64,000 nt of DNA. It comes from JAEUIA01 sp038330085. GTDB taxonomy: Bacteria; Planctomycetota; UBA1135; GCA-002686595. A program made the translations under genes and the position numbers. This document shows, piece after piece, positions 24,042-32,410 of this stretch. Numbering within the stretch: the first letter of the stretch is position 1; each line of letters begins with the position of its first letter. The notes under the pieces are model-generated. The model was not told the origin of the DNA. It did no database searches and was given only the letters and a program-made list of their open reading frames with translations. The stretch is from contig JBBQNP010000004.1 of the NCBI GenBank assembly GCA_038330085.1, positions 1-64,000 on the forward strand, in the 5' to 3' direction.

Positions 24042-24788
24042 TCAGTCTTTGTCGACGTGCGTTTGCCGCAAGGCGACTGGAGCCGTCTTCTTGCGCAGGC
24101 GGATGTTCAGCATCTCGACGCCGAACGAGAACGCCATCGCGAAGTAGGCGTAGCCCTTCTCGATGTGCTGGCCGAGCCCCTCGGCGACCAGCAACACGCC
24201 GATCAGGATCAGGAACGAGAGTGCCAGCATCTTGATCGTCGGATGCCGCTCGACGAAATCGCCGACGGCCTTCGCGAACACGAGCATCACGCCCACCGAG
24301 CTCACGACGGCGGTGATCATGATCTCGATGTGCTGCGCCATGCCGACCGCGGTGATCACCGAGTCGAGCGAGAACACCATGTCGAGCACCATGATCTGCA
24401 CGATCGTCGAAGCGAACGAAACGGCACGACGCGAACCGTCGGCGTGGTGTTCCTCGCCCTCGAGCTTGTCGTGGATCTCCCACGTCGCCTTCGCGATCAG
24501 GAACAAACCGCCACCTAGCAGGATCACGTCGCGCCCCGTGACGCCGTGGTCGAAGACGCTGAACAGATGCGCGGTCAGGCCCATCACCCAAGTCAACGCG
24601 AGCAAGAGACCAATGCGCATCAACATCGCACCCGCGAGACCGATGCGACGCGCACTCGCGCGCTGTGCGTCGGGCAACTTTCCCGTCAGGATCGACAGGA
24701 AGATGATGTTGTCGATCCCGAGCACGACCTCGAGCACGGTCAGTGTCAGGAGCGCGATCAGGTTGTCGGTCGTCAGGAGATGGGTCAC
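24042..24788 (-). CDS. TerC family integral membrane protein
   Basis: A 248-residue protein with about seven membrane helices. It has the TerC signatures LEVVLGIDNIIFLSIL (about 19-34) and MVLDMVFSLDSVITAVGM (about 132-149), whose Asp residues in the membrane are the conserved acidic pair. It ends in a short basic tail. Known: TerC/Alx-like proteins are linked to metal (Mn, Ca) efflux and loading of exported proteins, and to tellurite resistance. No other ter genes are nearby, so a housekeeping metal role is more likely than tellurite resistance. It is divergent from argR. Confidence 0.9.
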   Translation of the reverse strand: MTHLLTTDNLIALLTLTVLEVVLGIDNIIFLSILTGKLPDAQRASARRIGLAGAMLMRIGLLLALTWVMGLTAHLFSVFDHGVTGRDVILLGGGLFLIAKATWEIHDKLEGEEHHADGSRRAVSFASTIVQIMVLDMVFSLDSVITAVGMAQHIEIMITAVVSSVGVMLVFAKAVGDFVERHPTIKMLALSFLILIGVLLVAEGLGQHIEKGYAYFAMAFSFGVEMLNIRLRKKTAPVALRQTHVDKD

Positions 24789-24869
24789 GGGATCTCGATC
24801 GTGAGGTGGGCGGCCACAGGCTCGTTCCGCACCCAGGCGGGGCGCGCAGGGGCACTCCTACCCGCTCGT

Positions 24870-24990
24870 CCGTCTGGATAATAAGGAGAAGGTGTTTTCG
24901 CCTCACCGGGCATGGCCAGAGCCGATTCATGCATTTCCATGCCGGATTATGCTTGATTTCTGCGTCCAGACGTCGATACTTGGCATTCTC
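24870..24990 (+). promoter_or_regulatory. Probable arg promoter/operator region
   Basis: A clearly AT-richer stretch in a GC-rich neighbourhood, just before argR. It holds GGATAATAAGGAG (24877-24889), which could be a -10 box or, read differently, a Shine-Dalgarno for a GTG at 24892. It also holds GCATTTCCATGC (about 24931-24942), an imperfect palindrome reminiscent of an ARG box. Self-control by ArgR is common in this family. The site is a guess from composition and symmetry. Confidence 0.35.
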
Positions 24991-25500
24991 ATGCCTGCTC
25001 GTGACCAAGGAATGCATCGAACCCTCCCGGAGGGCCCTGCCGTGCATGGTCGGGAGGCACGTCGTCGGGCGGTGCTCGAGCTCGTCGCCAAGGGCGGCAT
25101 CAAGAGCCAGTACGACCTGCAGGATGCTCTCGTCGGGCGCGGCGTCGCGGTGAACCAGGCGACGCTCTCCCGCGACATCCGCGCGCTCGGTCTGCTCAAG
25201 GGCAAGGACGGTTACGAGCTGCCGGCGAATGCGCTGCCGACGAGCTCGGATCCGTCGCTCGCGTTGTACTCCGCGGTACACGCATCGCTCGCTTCGACCG
25301 AGACGGCGGGAACGCTCGTCGTGTTGCGCACTCCGATCGCGAGCGCCAACACGCTCGCCATCGCGATCGATCGCGCGGGATGGCCCACCGTCGTCGGCAC
25401 CATTGCCGGTGACGACACCGTGTTCGTGGCGACGCGCACCGTGAGCGATGCGCGTCACGTCGAGTCGCTGCTCCTCGAAATCAAGAGCAGACGAGGCTGA
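24991..25500 (+). CDS. argR: Arginine repressor ArgR
   Basis: A 169-residue protein from ATG 24991 (ATG 25012 is equally possible; GTG 24892 would give an over-long N-terminus). The N-terminal winged helix shows REARRRAVLELVAKGGI and VNQATLSRDIRALGL; the C-terminal arginine-binding and oligomer domain shows ANTLAIAIDRAGWP and GTIAGDDTVFVATR. Known: ArgR hexamers bind arginine and repress arginine synthesis genes at ARG boxes. It is the first gene of the arg cluster, and the argC ATG follows its stop by one base, so it likely controls its own operon. Confidence 0.9.
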   Translation: MPARDQGMHRTLPEGPAVHGREARRRAVLELVAKGGIKSQYDLQDALVGRGVAVNQATLSRDIRALGLLKGKDGYELPANALPTSSDPSLALYSAVHASLASTETAGTLVVLRTPIASANTLAIAIDRAGWPTVVGTIAGDDTVFVATRTVSDARHVESLLLEIKSRRG

Positions 25501-25501
25501 C

Positions 25502-26485
25502 ATGAAGCGCGTCGCCGTCCTCGGCGCTTCCGGCTACACAGGCCGGGAGCTGGCGCGATTGCTGCGCCATCACGACTCGCTCGTCGTCGAAGGTCTCTTC
25601 GGCGGACGCGAAGGTGTCGCACCCGATGCGCCTGAGCTGCCGTGCGACGACCGCATCGAGATGCTCGATTGGAAGCGCATCGAGCGGTGCGACGGTGTGT
25701 TCTTGTGCACGCCGCACGGTGCTTCGGCGGAGTTGGCGCGGCGCTCGCTCGAGCTCGGGGTCAAGGTCGTCGATCTGTCGGCGGACTTCAGGTTGCCCGA
25801 TGCAAAGCAGTACGCGGCGTTGCACCAGCACGTCCATCCGGCGCCGGAGCTGCTCGGTGAAGCCGTGTACGGTCTCGTCGAGCACGCGCGCGATGCGATC
25901 GCGCCGGCACGCCTCGTCGCGAACCCGGGTTGCTATCCGACGTCGATCCTTTTGGCGCTGAAGCCCTTGATCGAAGCGGGCCTGGTTGACGCACACGCGC
26001 CGATCGTGGCCGATTCGAAGAGCGGCGTGTCGGGCGCCGGCAAGAACGCGAGCGCACGCACGCACTTCGGCGCGACGAACGAGAACTTCCTCGCGTACGC
26101 CGTCGGCACGCACCGTCACGCGCCGGAGATCCAGCGTTACGCGGGCTCGGACAAGATCGTGTTCGTCCCCCACCTGCTGCCGATTTTCCGCGGCATTCTC
26201 TCGACGATCTACGTGCCACCTTCGAACGGCGTGGGTGCGGGCGAAGTGATGGCGTGCCTCGCCGATCGCTACTCGGGCGAGCGCTTCGTCCACGTGTATC
26301 CGCGCGGGCTGCCCGAGCTGAACCGCGTGCAGATGACGAACGAGTGCCACATCGGCGTCGCTGCTTGTGGCGACCTCGTCGTCGTCGTGTCGGCGATCGA
26401 CAACCTGGTGAAGGGTGCCTCCGGTCAGGCGCTGCAGAACATGAACCTGATGCTCGGCCTCGAAGAAAGCGCGGGTTTGGCATGA
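25502..26485 (+). CDS. argC: N-acetyl-gamma-glutamyl-phosphate reductase
   Basis: A 327-residue enzyme for NADPH-dependent reduction of N-acetylglutamyl phosphate to the semialdehyde, third step of arginine synthesis. The Rossmann opening VAVLGASGYTGRELARLL, the catalytic Cys in LVANPGCYPTS (about 140-150) and DSKSGVSGAGK (about 178) are all present. The length fits the type I family. Its stop overlaps the argB start (ATGA). Confidence 0.95.
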   Translation: MKRVAVLGASGYTGRELARLLRHHDSLVVEGLFGGREGVAPDAPELPCDDRIEMLDWKRIERCDGVFLCTPHGASAELARRSLELGVKVVDLSADFRLPDAKQYAALHQHVHPAPELLGEAVYGLVEHARDAIAPARLVANPGCYPTSILLALKPLIEAGLVDAHAPIVADSKSGVSGAGKNASARTHFGATNENFLAYAVGTHRHAPEIQRYAGSDKIVFVPHLLPIFRGILSTIYVPPSNGVGAGEVMACLADRYSGERFVHVYPRGLPELNRVQMTNECHIGVAACGDLVVVVSAIDNLVKGASGQALQNMNLMLGLEESAGLA

Positions 26486-27354
26486 GGATCCTCGCGAAGG
26501 TCGGCGGTGCGCAGCTCGAGGAAGCGTCGGCGCGCAAGAGCTTGTGCACGTCGATCGCGCGCGCGCGCGGGGCGGGGCACGAGATCGTGCTCGTCCACGG
26601 CGGCGGCAACCAGATTCGGACGCTGGTGCGCGCTCTCGGATTGGAAGAGCGTTACCACGACGGTCTGCGGATCACCGATGCGCGCACTGCCGATGCGGTC
26701 GCGATGACACTGTGCGGGCTCGTCAACAAGGAGCTCGTGCATGCGTTGCAGCAAGCGGGCGTGAGTGCGTGCGGGCTGTCGGGCGCCGACGGTGCGACGT
26801 TTCACGCACGCAAGCTCGAAGCCCGCAGCGCCGACGGTGCCGCGGTCGACCTCGGCTACGTCGGCACGGTCGCGCAAGTCGACGGACGCCTCGTCGAGAC
26901 GCTGATCGCGCAAGGCTACGTGCCCGTGATCGCGACCGCGGCACCGCTCGCCGCGGGCGAGAGCGCGCCGTCCGACCACCTGTACAACGTCAACGCCGAC
27001 ATGGCCGCGGGTCCGCTCGCACGTGCGCTCGATTGCGATGCGCTGTTGTTCCTGACCGACGTCGAAGGCGTGCTCGACGGCGATCGCGCGCGCATCGCGG
27101 CGCTGACGCCCGAACGCTGCGCCAAGTTGCGCGCGGGCGGCGTCGTCACGGGCGGCATGATCCCGAAGACGGAAGCGGCACTGGCTGCGTTGAAGGAAAA
27201 CCCCGATGCCGTCGTGAAGATTGCGCCTGCCAAGGGCGAGGACTGCGTGCTGCGTGCGCTGGCTCAGACTGTGGGCACGCGCTTCGTGAACGACATCGAC
27301 GACGCAAGGCTGACGGATGACGTGCACGGCGGAGTGAAAGGGAGAGAGATCTGA
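26482..27354 (+). CDS. argB: Acetylglutamate kinase
   Basis: A 290-residue amino acid kinase that phosphorylates N-acetylglutamate (second step). It shows MRILAKVGGAQL at the phosphate-binding start, VLVHGGGNQI (about 36-45), YNVNADMAAGPLA (about 172) and LFLTDVEGVL (about 195), then GGMIPK near 233. The lysine-containing N-terminal motif reads KVGG rather than KxGG with a second Gly-rich run, which is normal. ATG at 26482 overlaps argC by four bases; its stop overlaps the argD start by one. The GGMIPKTEAA end segment is common to arginine-sensitive and insensitive types, so feedback control cannot be called. Confidence 0.94.
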   Translation: MRILAKVGGAQLEEASARKSLCTSIARARGAGHEIVLVHGGGNQIRTLVRALGLEERYHDGLRITDARTADAVAMTLCGLVNKELVHALQQAGVSACGLSGADGATFHARKLEARSADGAAVDLGYVGTVAQVDGRLVETLIAQGYVPVIATAAPLAAGESAPSDHLYNVNADMAAGPLARALDCDALLFLTDVEGVLDGDRARIAALTPERCAKLRAGGVVTGGMIPKTEAALAALKENPDAVVKIAPAKGEDCVLRALAQTVGTRFVNDIDDARLTDDVHGGVKGREI

Positions 27355-28517
27355 TGGACGAGCACGTGCTGCACACCTACCAGCGCGCCGAAGAGGTCTT
27401 CGTGTCCGGCAACGGCGCGGAAGTCGTCGACGCGAACGGCACCAAGTACCTGGATTTCCTGGGTGGAATAGCCGTGTCCGCCCTCGGTCACGCGCACCCG
27501 AAGTTGATCGAGGCACTGCGCGACCAACTCGGCCTGATCCACGTGTCGAACCTCTTTCGTCACCCCTACACCGAAGAGGTCGCGACGCGGCTCGCGCGTT
27601 TGAGCGGCCTTTCGTCGGTGTTCTTCACCAACAGCGGCACCGAAGCCAACGAGTGCGCTCTCAAGCTCGCGCGCAAGCACCAGCGCAACGTCGGATCGCC
27701 CGAGCGCACCGGCTATGTCGCGCTCGAGGGCGGTTTCCACGGCCGCACGATGGGTTCGCTCTCGATCACGCACACCGCGAAGTATCGCGCGCCGTTCGAG
27801 CCGCTCGTGCCGGGTGTCACGTGGGTTGCTCCCGACGACGTCCAAGCGCTCGAGTCGACCTTGCGCAACACGCTTCCCGCTGCGCTGATCCTCGAGCCGA
27901 TCCAAGGCGAGTCGGGCGTGCGCGACATCGCGTTCGACTACCTGCGCGCGGCGCGGCGCGTCTGCGACGAGACCGGCACGCTTCTCATCCACGACGAAGT
28001 GCAAGCGGGTTGTGGACGCACGGGCAACTTCCTCGCGGGCGACGCAGCGGGCATCAAACCCGACATTGCGACGCTGGCGAAGCCGCTCGCCGCCGGTCTG
28101 CCGATGGGCGCGTGCATCGTGTCCGCGAAGCTCGACAACACGTTTCAACCTGGCGATCACGGCTCGACGTTCGCGGGCGGTCCACTCGTGTGCCGTGCGG
28201 CGCTCGTGTTCCTGCGCGAGCTCGAAGAAGGCGGCCTCATACGACAGGTAGCTGAGCGCGGTACGCAACTGCGCGCCGGTCTCGAAGGCCTGCAGCGCGA
28301 GCTGCCCGTCATCACCGAGCTGCGCGGACGCGGATTGATCCAAGGCGTGCGCCTCGCGCGCGGCGCTGAACAGGCGCAAAAAGAGCTCTACCGCTCCGGC
28401 CTGATCGTCAACCGCACCGGCGGCGACGTGCTGCGGCTCTTGCCGCCGTACGTGATCACGAGCGCGCAGATCGCGCGCGGTCTCGACATCCTGCGCGACG
28501 TGCTGCGCGCGATCTGA
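27354..28517 (+). CDS. argD: Acetylornithine aminotransferase
   Basis: A 387-residue class III PLP transaminase that converts N-acetylglutamate semialdehyde to N-acetylornithine. It shows the GGIAVSALGHAHP entry, SGTEANECALKLAR (about 87), EGGFHGRTMGSLS (about 124), the Asp in LLIHDEVQAGCGRTG and the Schiff-base Lys in IATLAKPLAAGLPMGA (about 238). A GGGAGAGAG run lies 4-12 bases before the ATG. It may also serve lysine synthesis, as ArgD often does. Confidence 0.95.
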   Translation: MDEHVLHTYQRAEEVFVSGNGAEVVDANGTKYLDFLGGIAVSALGHAHPKLIEALRDQLGLIHVSNLFRHPYTEEVATRLARLSGLSSVFFTNSGTEANECALKLARKHQRNVGSPERTGYVALEGGFHGRTMGSLSITHTAKYRAPFEPLVPGVTWVAPDDVQALESTLRNTLPAALILEPIQGESGVRDIAFDYLRAARRVCDETGTLLIHDEVQAGCGRTGNFLAGDAAGIKPDIATLAKPLAAGLPMGACIVSAKLDNTFQPGDHGSTFAGGPLVCRAALVFLRELEEGGLIRQVAERGTQLRAGLEGLQRELPVITELRGRGLIQGVRLARGAEQAQKELYRSGLIVNRTGGDVLRLLPPYVITSAQIARGLDILRDVLRAI

Positions 28518-28586
28518 TCTTCGGCACGAACTCACCCTCCCGCTGTTCTCTCTTCTCGAAGCAACCTTGGCTCGAGGCAACACGCC

Positions 28587-29540
28587 ATGACCACCACCAC
28601 CCAGTTCGGCACTCTCCCGTGCAAGGACCTCTTGTCCATCGCGCAACTCGGCGTTGGCGACGTCCACACGATCTTCGATGCGGCGGCCACGTTGAAGGCC
28701 GATCGCAACGCCTACACCCAAGTGCTCGCGAACAAGCGCCTCGGGATGATCTTCGAGAAGGACTCGCTGCGCACGCGCTTCACGTTCGACGTGGGCATGC
28801 AGGACCTCGGCGGCTCGGCCGTGTTCATGGACCACCGCGACGTGAAGCTCGGCTCGCGCGAGTCGCTCAAGGACATGGCCAAGAACCTCGAGCGCTGGGT
28901 GCACGGCATCGTCGCCCGCACGTACAAGCACCGCGTGCTCGAGGAGCTCGCGGCGAACTGCAACATCCCGGTGATCAACGGGCTGTCGGATTACTTGCAC
29001 CCGTGCCAGGCGTTGGCGGACTACTTCACGCTGACCGAGCGCTGGGGCGACGTGAAGGGTCGCAAGGTCGTGTACGTCGGCGACGGCAACAACACGTGTC
29101 ACTCGCTCGTGCACACCGGCGCGCGTCTCGGTGCGCACGTGACCGTGTGCTCGCCCGAGGGTTTCGAGCCCAACGCGCGCGTGATCAGCGAGGCCATGTT
29201 GATGGCGCGCGAGTCGGGCAGCGACATCCAGATCTCGAACGATCCGGAGAAGAGCGTGGCCGGCGCCGATGCCGTGTACACCGATGTGTGGGCCTCGATG
29301 GGCCAGGAAGACGAGATCGAGGAACGCGCTGCGATCTTCGAGAACTTCCGCATCGACGAGGAATTGATGGCCCTGGCGAAGCCGGATGCGCTCTTCATGC
29401 ACTGTTTGCCGGCACACCGCGGGCAGGAGGTGACCTCGCCCGTGATCGACGGACCGAACTCGATCGTGTACGACATCGCGGAGAACCGCTTGCACGTGCA
29501 GAAGGCCGTGCTCGTGCTCCTCATGCAGGACAAGGGCTGA
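28587..29540 (+). CDS. argF: Ornithine carbamoyltransferase
   Basis: A 317-residue enzyme that makes citrulline from ornithine and carbamoyl phosphate. The carbamoyl-phosphate loop reads FEKDSLRTRFTF (residues 56-67; S60, R62, T63), the Gln/His site is DYLHPCQALAD (about 135) and the ornithine-side motif is FMHCLPAHRGQEV (about 270). The HCLPAHRG motif favours true OTCase over N-acetylornithine carbamoyltransferase. It starts 69 bp after argD, the largest gap inside the cluster; an extra promoter there is possible but not visible. Confidence 0.94.
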   Translation: MTTTTQFGTLPCKDLLSIAQLGVGDVHTIFDAAATLKADRNAYTQVLANKRLGMIFEKDSLRTRFTFDVGMQDLGGSAVFMDHRDVKLGSRESLKDMAKNLERWVHGIVARTYKHRVLEELAANCNIPVINGLSDYLHPCQALADYFTLTERWGDVKGRKVVYVGDGNNTCHSLVHTGARLGAHVTVCSPEGFEPNARVISEAMLMARESGSDIQISNDPEKSVAGADAVYTDVWASMGQEDEIEERAAIFENFRIDEELMALAKPDALFMHCLPAHRGQEVTSPVIDGPNSIVYDIAENRLHVQKAVLVLLMQDKG

Positions 29541-29576
29541 GCGGCGTCACGCCCTCATCACGAGAAGGACATCCCG

Positions 29577-31007
29577 ATGGCCGAAAAAGTAGTGCTCGCG
29601 TACTCCGGTGGACTCGACACGTCCATCATCATCCCCTACCTCAAGGAAGTGCACGGTCTGGAGGTGCACTGCGTCTGCGGTGACGTCGGACAGGGCGAGT
29701 CCGAGCTCGCGGGCCTCGAGGAGAAGGCCAAGCGCTCCGGCGCCAAGTCGTGCAAGGTCGTCGACCAGCGCGAGGAGTTCCTCGTCGACTACGTGTGGCC
29801 GAACCTGCGCGCGATGAGCGTGTACGAAGGCCGCTACTTGCTCGGCACGAGCATGGCGCGTCCGATCCTCGCCAAGGCGCAGGTCGACTACGCGCGCGAG
29901 CTCGACGCGCACATCCTCGCACACGGCTGCACGGGCAAAGGCAACGACCAGGTGCGCTTCGAGCTGGCGTACATGGCGCTCTACCCCGACGTGAACATCA
30001 TCGCGCCGTGGCGGGAGTGGGACATCCGCTCGCGTGAGGACGCGCTCGACTATGCGGCGTCGCGCAACATCCCGGTCACGGCGTCGCGCACGAAGATCTA
30101 CTCGCGCGACCGCAACCTGTGGCACATCAGCCACGAGGGCGGATCGCTGGAGGACCCGGCCATGCGTCCGCCCGACGACGTGTGGGTGATGACGACGAAC
30201 CCCGAGGATGCGCCGAACAAGCCACAGATCGTTTCCATCGCATACGAGCGGGGTGTGCCGATCGCCGTCGACGGTGAGTTGCTCGATCCGGTCGAGCTCG
30301 TCACGAAATTGAACGTGATCGGAGGCAAGCACGGGGTCGGTCGCATCGACATCGTCGAGAACAGGTTGGTCGGCATGAAGTCGCGCGGCGTGTACGAGAC
30401 GCCGGGCGGCACGATCATCCTCGAGGGCCTGCGCACGCTGCGCTCGCTGACGATGGATCGCGACACGTTCCGCCAGTGCGAGAAGCTCATGCCGGAGTAC
30501 GCCGACATCGTGTACACGGGTCGGTGGTTCGCGCCGGTGCGTGAGGCGCTCGATGCGTTCTTCACGAAGGCGACGGAGACGGTGACCGGTGCGGTGCAGG
30601 TCAAGCTGTTCAAGGGCAGCGCAACGACGATCGCTTCGAAGAGCACGTTCTCGTTGTACAGCGAGGATCTCGCGACGTTCGGTCCGAGCGGTTCGTTCGA
30701 TCACGCGGACTCGGCGGGCTTCGTGAAGCTGTACGGTTTGCCCGGCATGGTCGCGGCCGGCGTGCGGCGCGCGAACGCGAAGCTCTTGTCAGCGAACTCG
30801 ACGCCGACGAAGGCGAGAACCTCGAAGGCCCGCTCGAGCAAGGGTGCGAACAAGATCGGCTCGGCGAAGAGCACGACGGGCGCTCCGGGGCTCGGCAGAG
30901 TGGAGCTCGGCAGCGTGAAGGTCGGCGCGACGAAGGCCGCCAGCTCGAAGTCCGCTGCCGCGAAGAAGTCGCGTGGCAAGCTCGTGACCGGAAAGGCGCG
31001 CGCGTGA
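29577..31007 (+). CDS. argG: Argininosuccinate synthase with long basic C-terminal tail
   Basis: A 476-residue enzyme that joins citrulline and aspartate using ATP. The P-loop-like VLAYSGGLDTSI (about 5-16), YEGRYLLGTSMARP (about 82), HGCTGKGNDQVRFE (about 113) and FDHADSAGFVKLYGLP near the normal end are intact. The family is about 400 residues; here about 75 more follow, rich in Lys, Ala, Ser, Thr and Gly (such as ARTSKARSSKGANK), similar in make-up to histone H1-type tails. GAAGGA lies about 8 bases before the ATG. The stop overlaps the argH start (GTGA), so the tail is really translated up to argH unless a frameshift exists. Confidence 0.94.
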   Translation: MAEKVVLAYSGGLDTSIIIPYLKEVHGLEVHCVCGDVGQGESELAGLEEKAKRSGAKSCKVVDQREEFLVDYVWPNLRAMSVYEGRYLLGTSMARPILAKAQVDYARELDAHILAHGCTGKGNDQVRFELAYMALYPDVNIIAPWREWDIRSREDALDYAASRNIPVTASRTKIYSRDRNLWHISHEGGSLEDPAMRPPDDVWVMTTNPEDAPNKPQIVSIAYERGVPIAVDGELLDPVELVTKLNVIGGKHGVGRIDIVENRLVGMKSRGVYETPGGTIILEGLRTLRSLTMDRDTFRQCEKLMPEYADIVYTGRWFAPVREALDAFFTKATETVTGAVQVKLFKGSATTIASKSTFSLYSEDLATFGPSGSFDHADSAGFVKLYGLPGMVAAGVRRANAKLLSANSTPTKARTSKARSSKGANKIGSAKSTTGAPGLGRVELGSVKVGATKAASSKSAAAKKSRGKLVTGKARA

Positions 31008-32410
31008 CGAAGCTTTGGGGAGGACGGTTCGCGGGCAAGACCGATCCGCGCTTCGCGGAGTTCAACCGCAGCCTGCACGTGGACTTCCGTTTCGTCCTCG
31101 AGGACATCGGCGGGAGCGAGGCGTGGGCGAACGCACTCGCGCGTGCCGGCGTGCTCACGAAGAAGGAGGCGATGACCATCGTCACGGCGCTCCACGACAT
31201 CGCCGCTGAAATCGACCAGGATCCGACGGCGTTCGCGGAATCGGACGCCGAAGACGTGCACGCCTACGTCGAATCCTGTCTGGCCGCGAAGGTCGGCGAT
31301 CTGGCGCGCAAGCTGCACACCGGCCGCTCGCGCAACGACCAGGTCGCGACCGACCTCAAGCTGTGGATGCGCACGACGGTGATCGAGATCAGCCTCGAGC
31401 TGGAGCAGCTCATCACGGCGCTCGTCGAGCTCGCGGAGCCGAACACAGCACTGCCGATGCCCGGGTACACGCACCTGCAGCGCGCACAACCGATCACCGT
31501 CGGACATCACCTGCTCGCGTACGCGGCCATGTTCGATCGCGACAGGAACCGCATCTACGACTGCTCGGCGCGAATGGACACGTGTCCGCTCGGAAGCGGC
31601 GCGCTCGCGGGCACGGCGTACGACGTCGATCGCGACGCACTTTCGAAAGAGCTCGGCTTCGCTCACCCGACGCGCAACAGCATCGACGCCGTGAGCGACC
31701 GCGACCACGTGTGCGAGCTCTTGTTCGTGTGCTCCATGATCGGCGTGCACCTGTCGCGGTTGGCGGAGGACTGGATCTTCTTTTCCTCCACCGAGGCGGG
31801 ATTCCTCGAGCTTTCCGACGCGATCGCGACCGGGTCGAGTTTGATGCCGCAGAAGAAAAACCCGGACAGCCTCGAGCTCCTCCGCGGCAAGTCGGCGCGC
31901 ACGATCGGGCACTTGGTGGGGCTCATCACGCTGATGAAGGGCCTGCCTCTCGCGTACGACAAGGACATGCAGGAGGACAAGGAAGCCCTCTTCGACGCCG
32001 TCGATACGACCATGGATTCACTGGCCGTCGCGACGATCGTCGTGCGCAACGTGCGCTTCCGCGCCGACCGTTGTCGCGAGGAAGCCTCGAAGGGCTACTT
32101 GAACGCCACCGACCTCGCCGATTTGCTCGTCGCGAAGGGCACGTCCTTCCGTGACGCGCACGAGAAGACCGGTGCTGCCGTGCGCGCGGCCATCGAAGCC
32201 GGTTGCGAGCTGGAGGATCTGCCGAGCGCGCGCGTGAAGCAGCTTCTGCCGGAGCTGTCCGCGCTGAGCCCGGCGGAGTTGAAGTCGGCGCTGTCCGTCG
32301 AGGCTTGCCTCGCACGCCGCAAGTCGATCGGCGGAACGGCTCCGACACAAGTCGCGGCCGAGATCAAGTCCTGGAAGAAAGAGTTGGAGTCATGGAACAA
32401 CCCACGCTGA
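31004..32410 (+). CDS. argH: Argininosuccinate lyase
   Basis: A 468-residue fumarase-superfamily lyase that releases arginine and fumarate. It starts at GTG (MTKLWGGRFAGKTDPRFAEFN) in the GTGA overlap with argG. HTGRSRNDQVATDLKLW (about 105), the TxxHxQRAQP segment TYTHLQRAQPITVGHH (seen as GYTHLQRAQPI, about 158) and the family signature GSSLMPQKKNPD (about 280) are all present. Full length for the family. Confidence 0.95.
   Translation: MTKLWGGRFAGKTDPRFAEFNRSLHVDFRFVLEDIGGSEAWANALARAGVLTKKEAMTIVTALHDIAAEIDQDPTAFAESDAEDVHAYVESCLAAKVGDLARKLHTGRSRNDQVATDLKLWMRTTVIEISLELEQLITALVELAEPNTALPMPGYTHLQRAQPITVGHHLLAYAAMFDRDRNRIYDCSARMDTCPLGSGALAGTAYDVDRDALSKELGFAHPTRNSIDAVSDRDHVCELLFVCSMIGVHLSRLAEDWIFFSSTEAGFLELSDAIATGSSLMPQKKNPDSLELLRGKSARTIGHLVGLITLMKGLPLAYDKDMQEDKEALFDAVDTTMDSLAVATIVVRNVRFRADRCREEASKGYLNATDLADLLVAKGTSFRDAHEKTGAAVRAAIEAGCELEDLPSARVKQLLPELSALSPAELKSALSVEACLARRKSIGGTAPTQVAAEIKSWKKELESWNNPR

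Noticed and set aside
24042..24788. TerC considered as evidence for a tellurite or phage-defence ter cluster
   Set aside because: No other ter genes or vWA-TerY proteins stand near it; it is a single gene of a widespread family.
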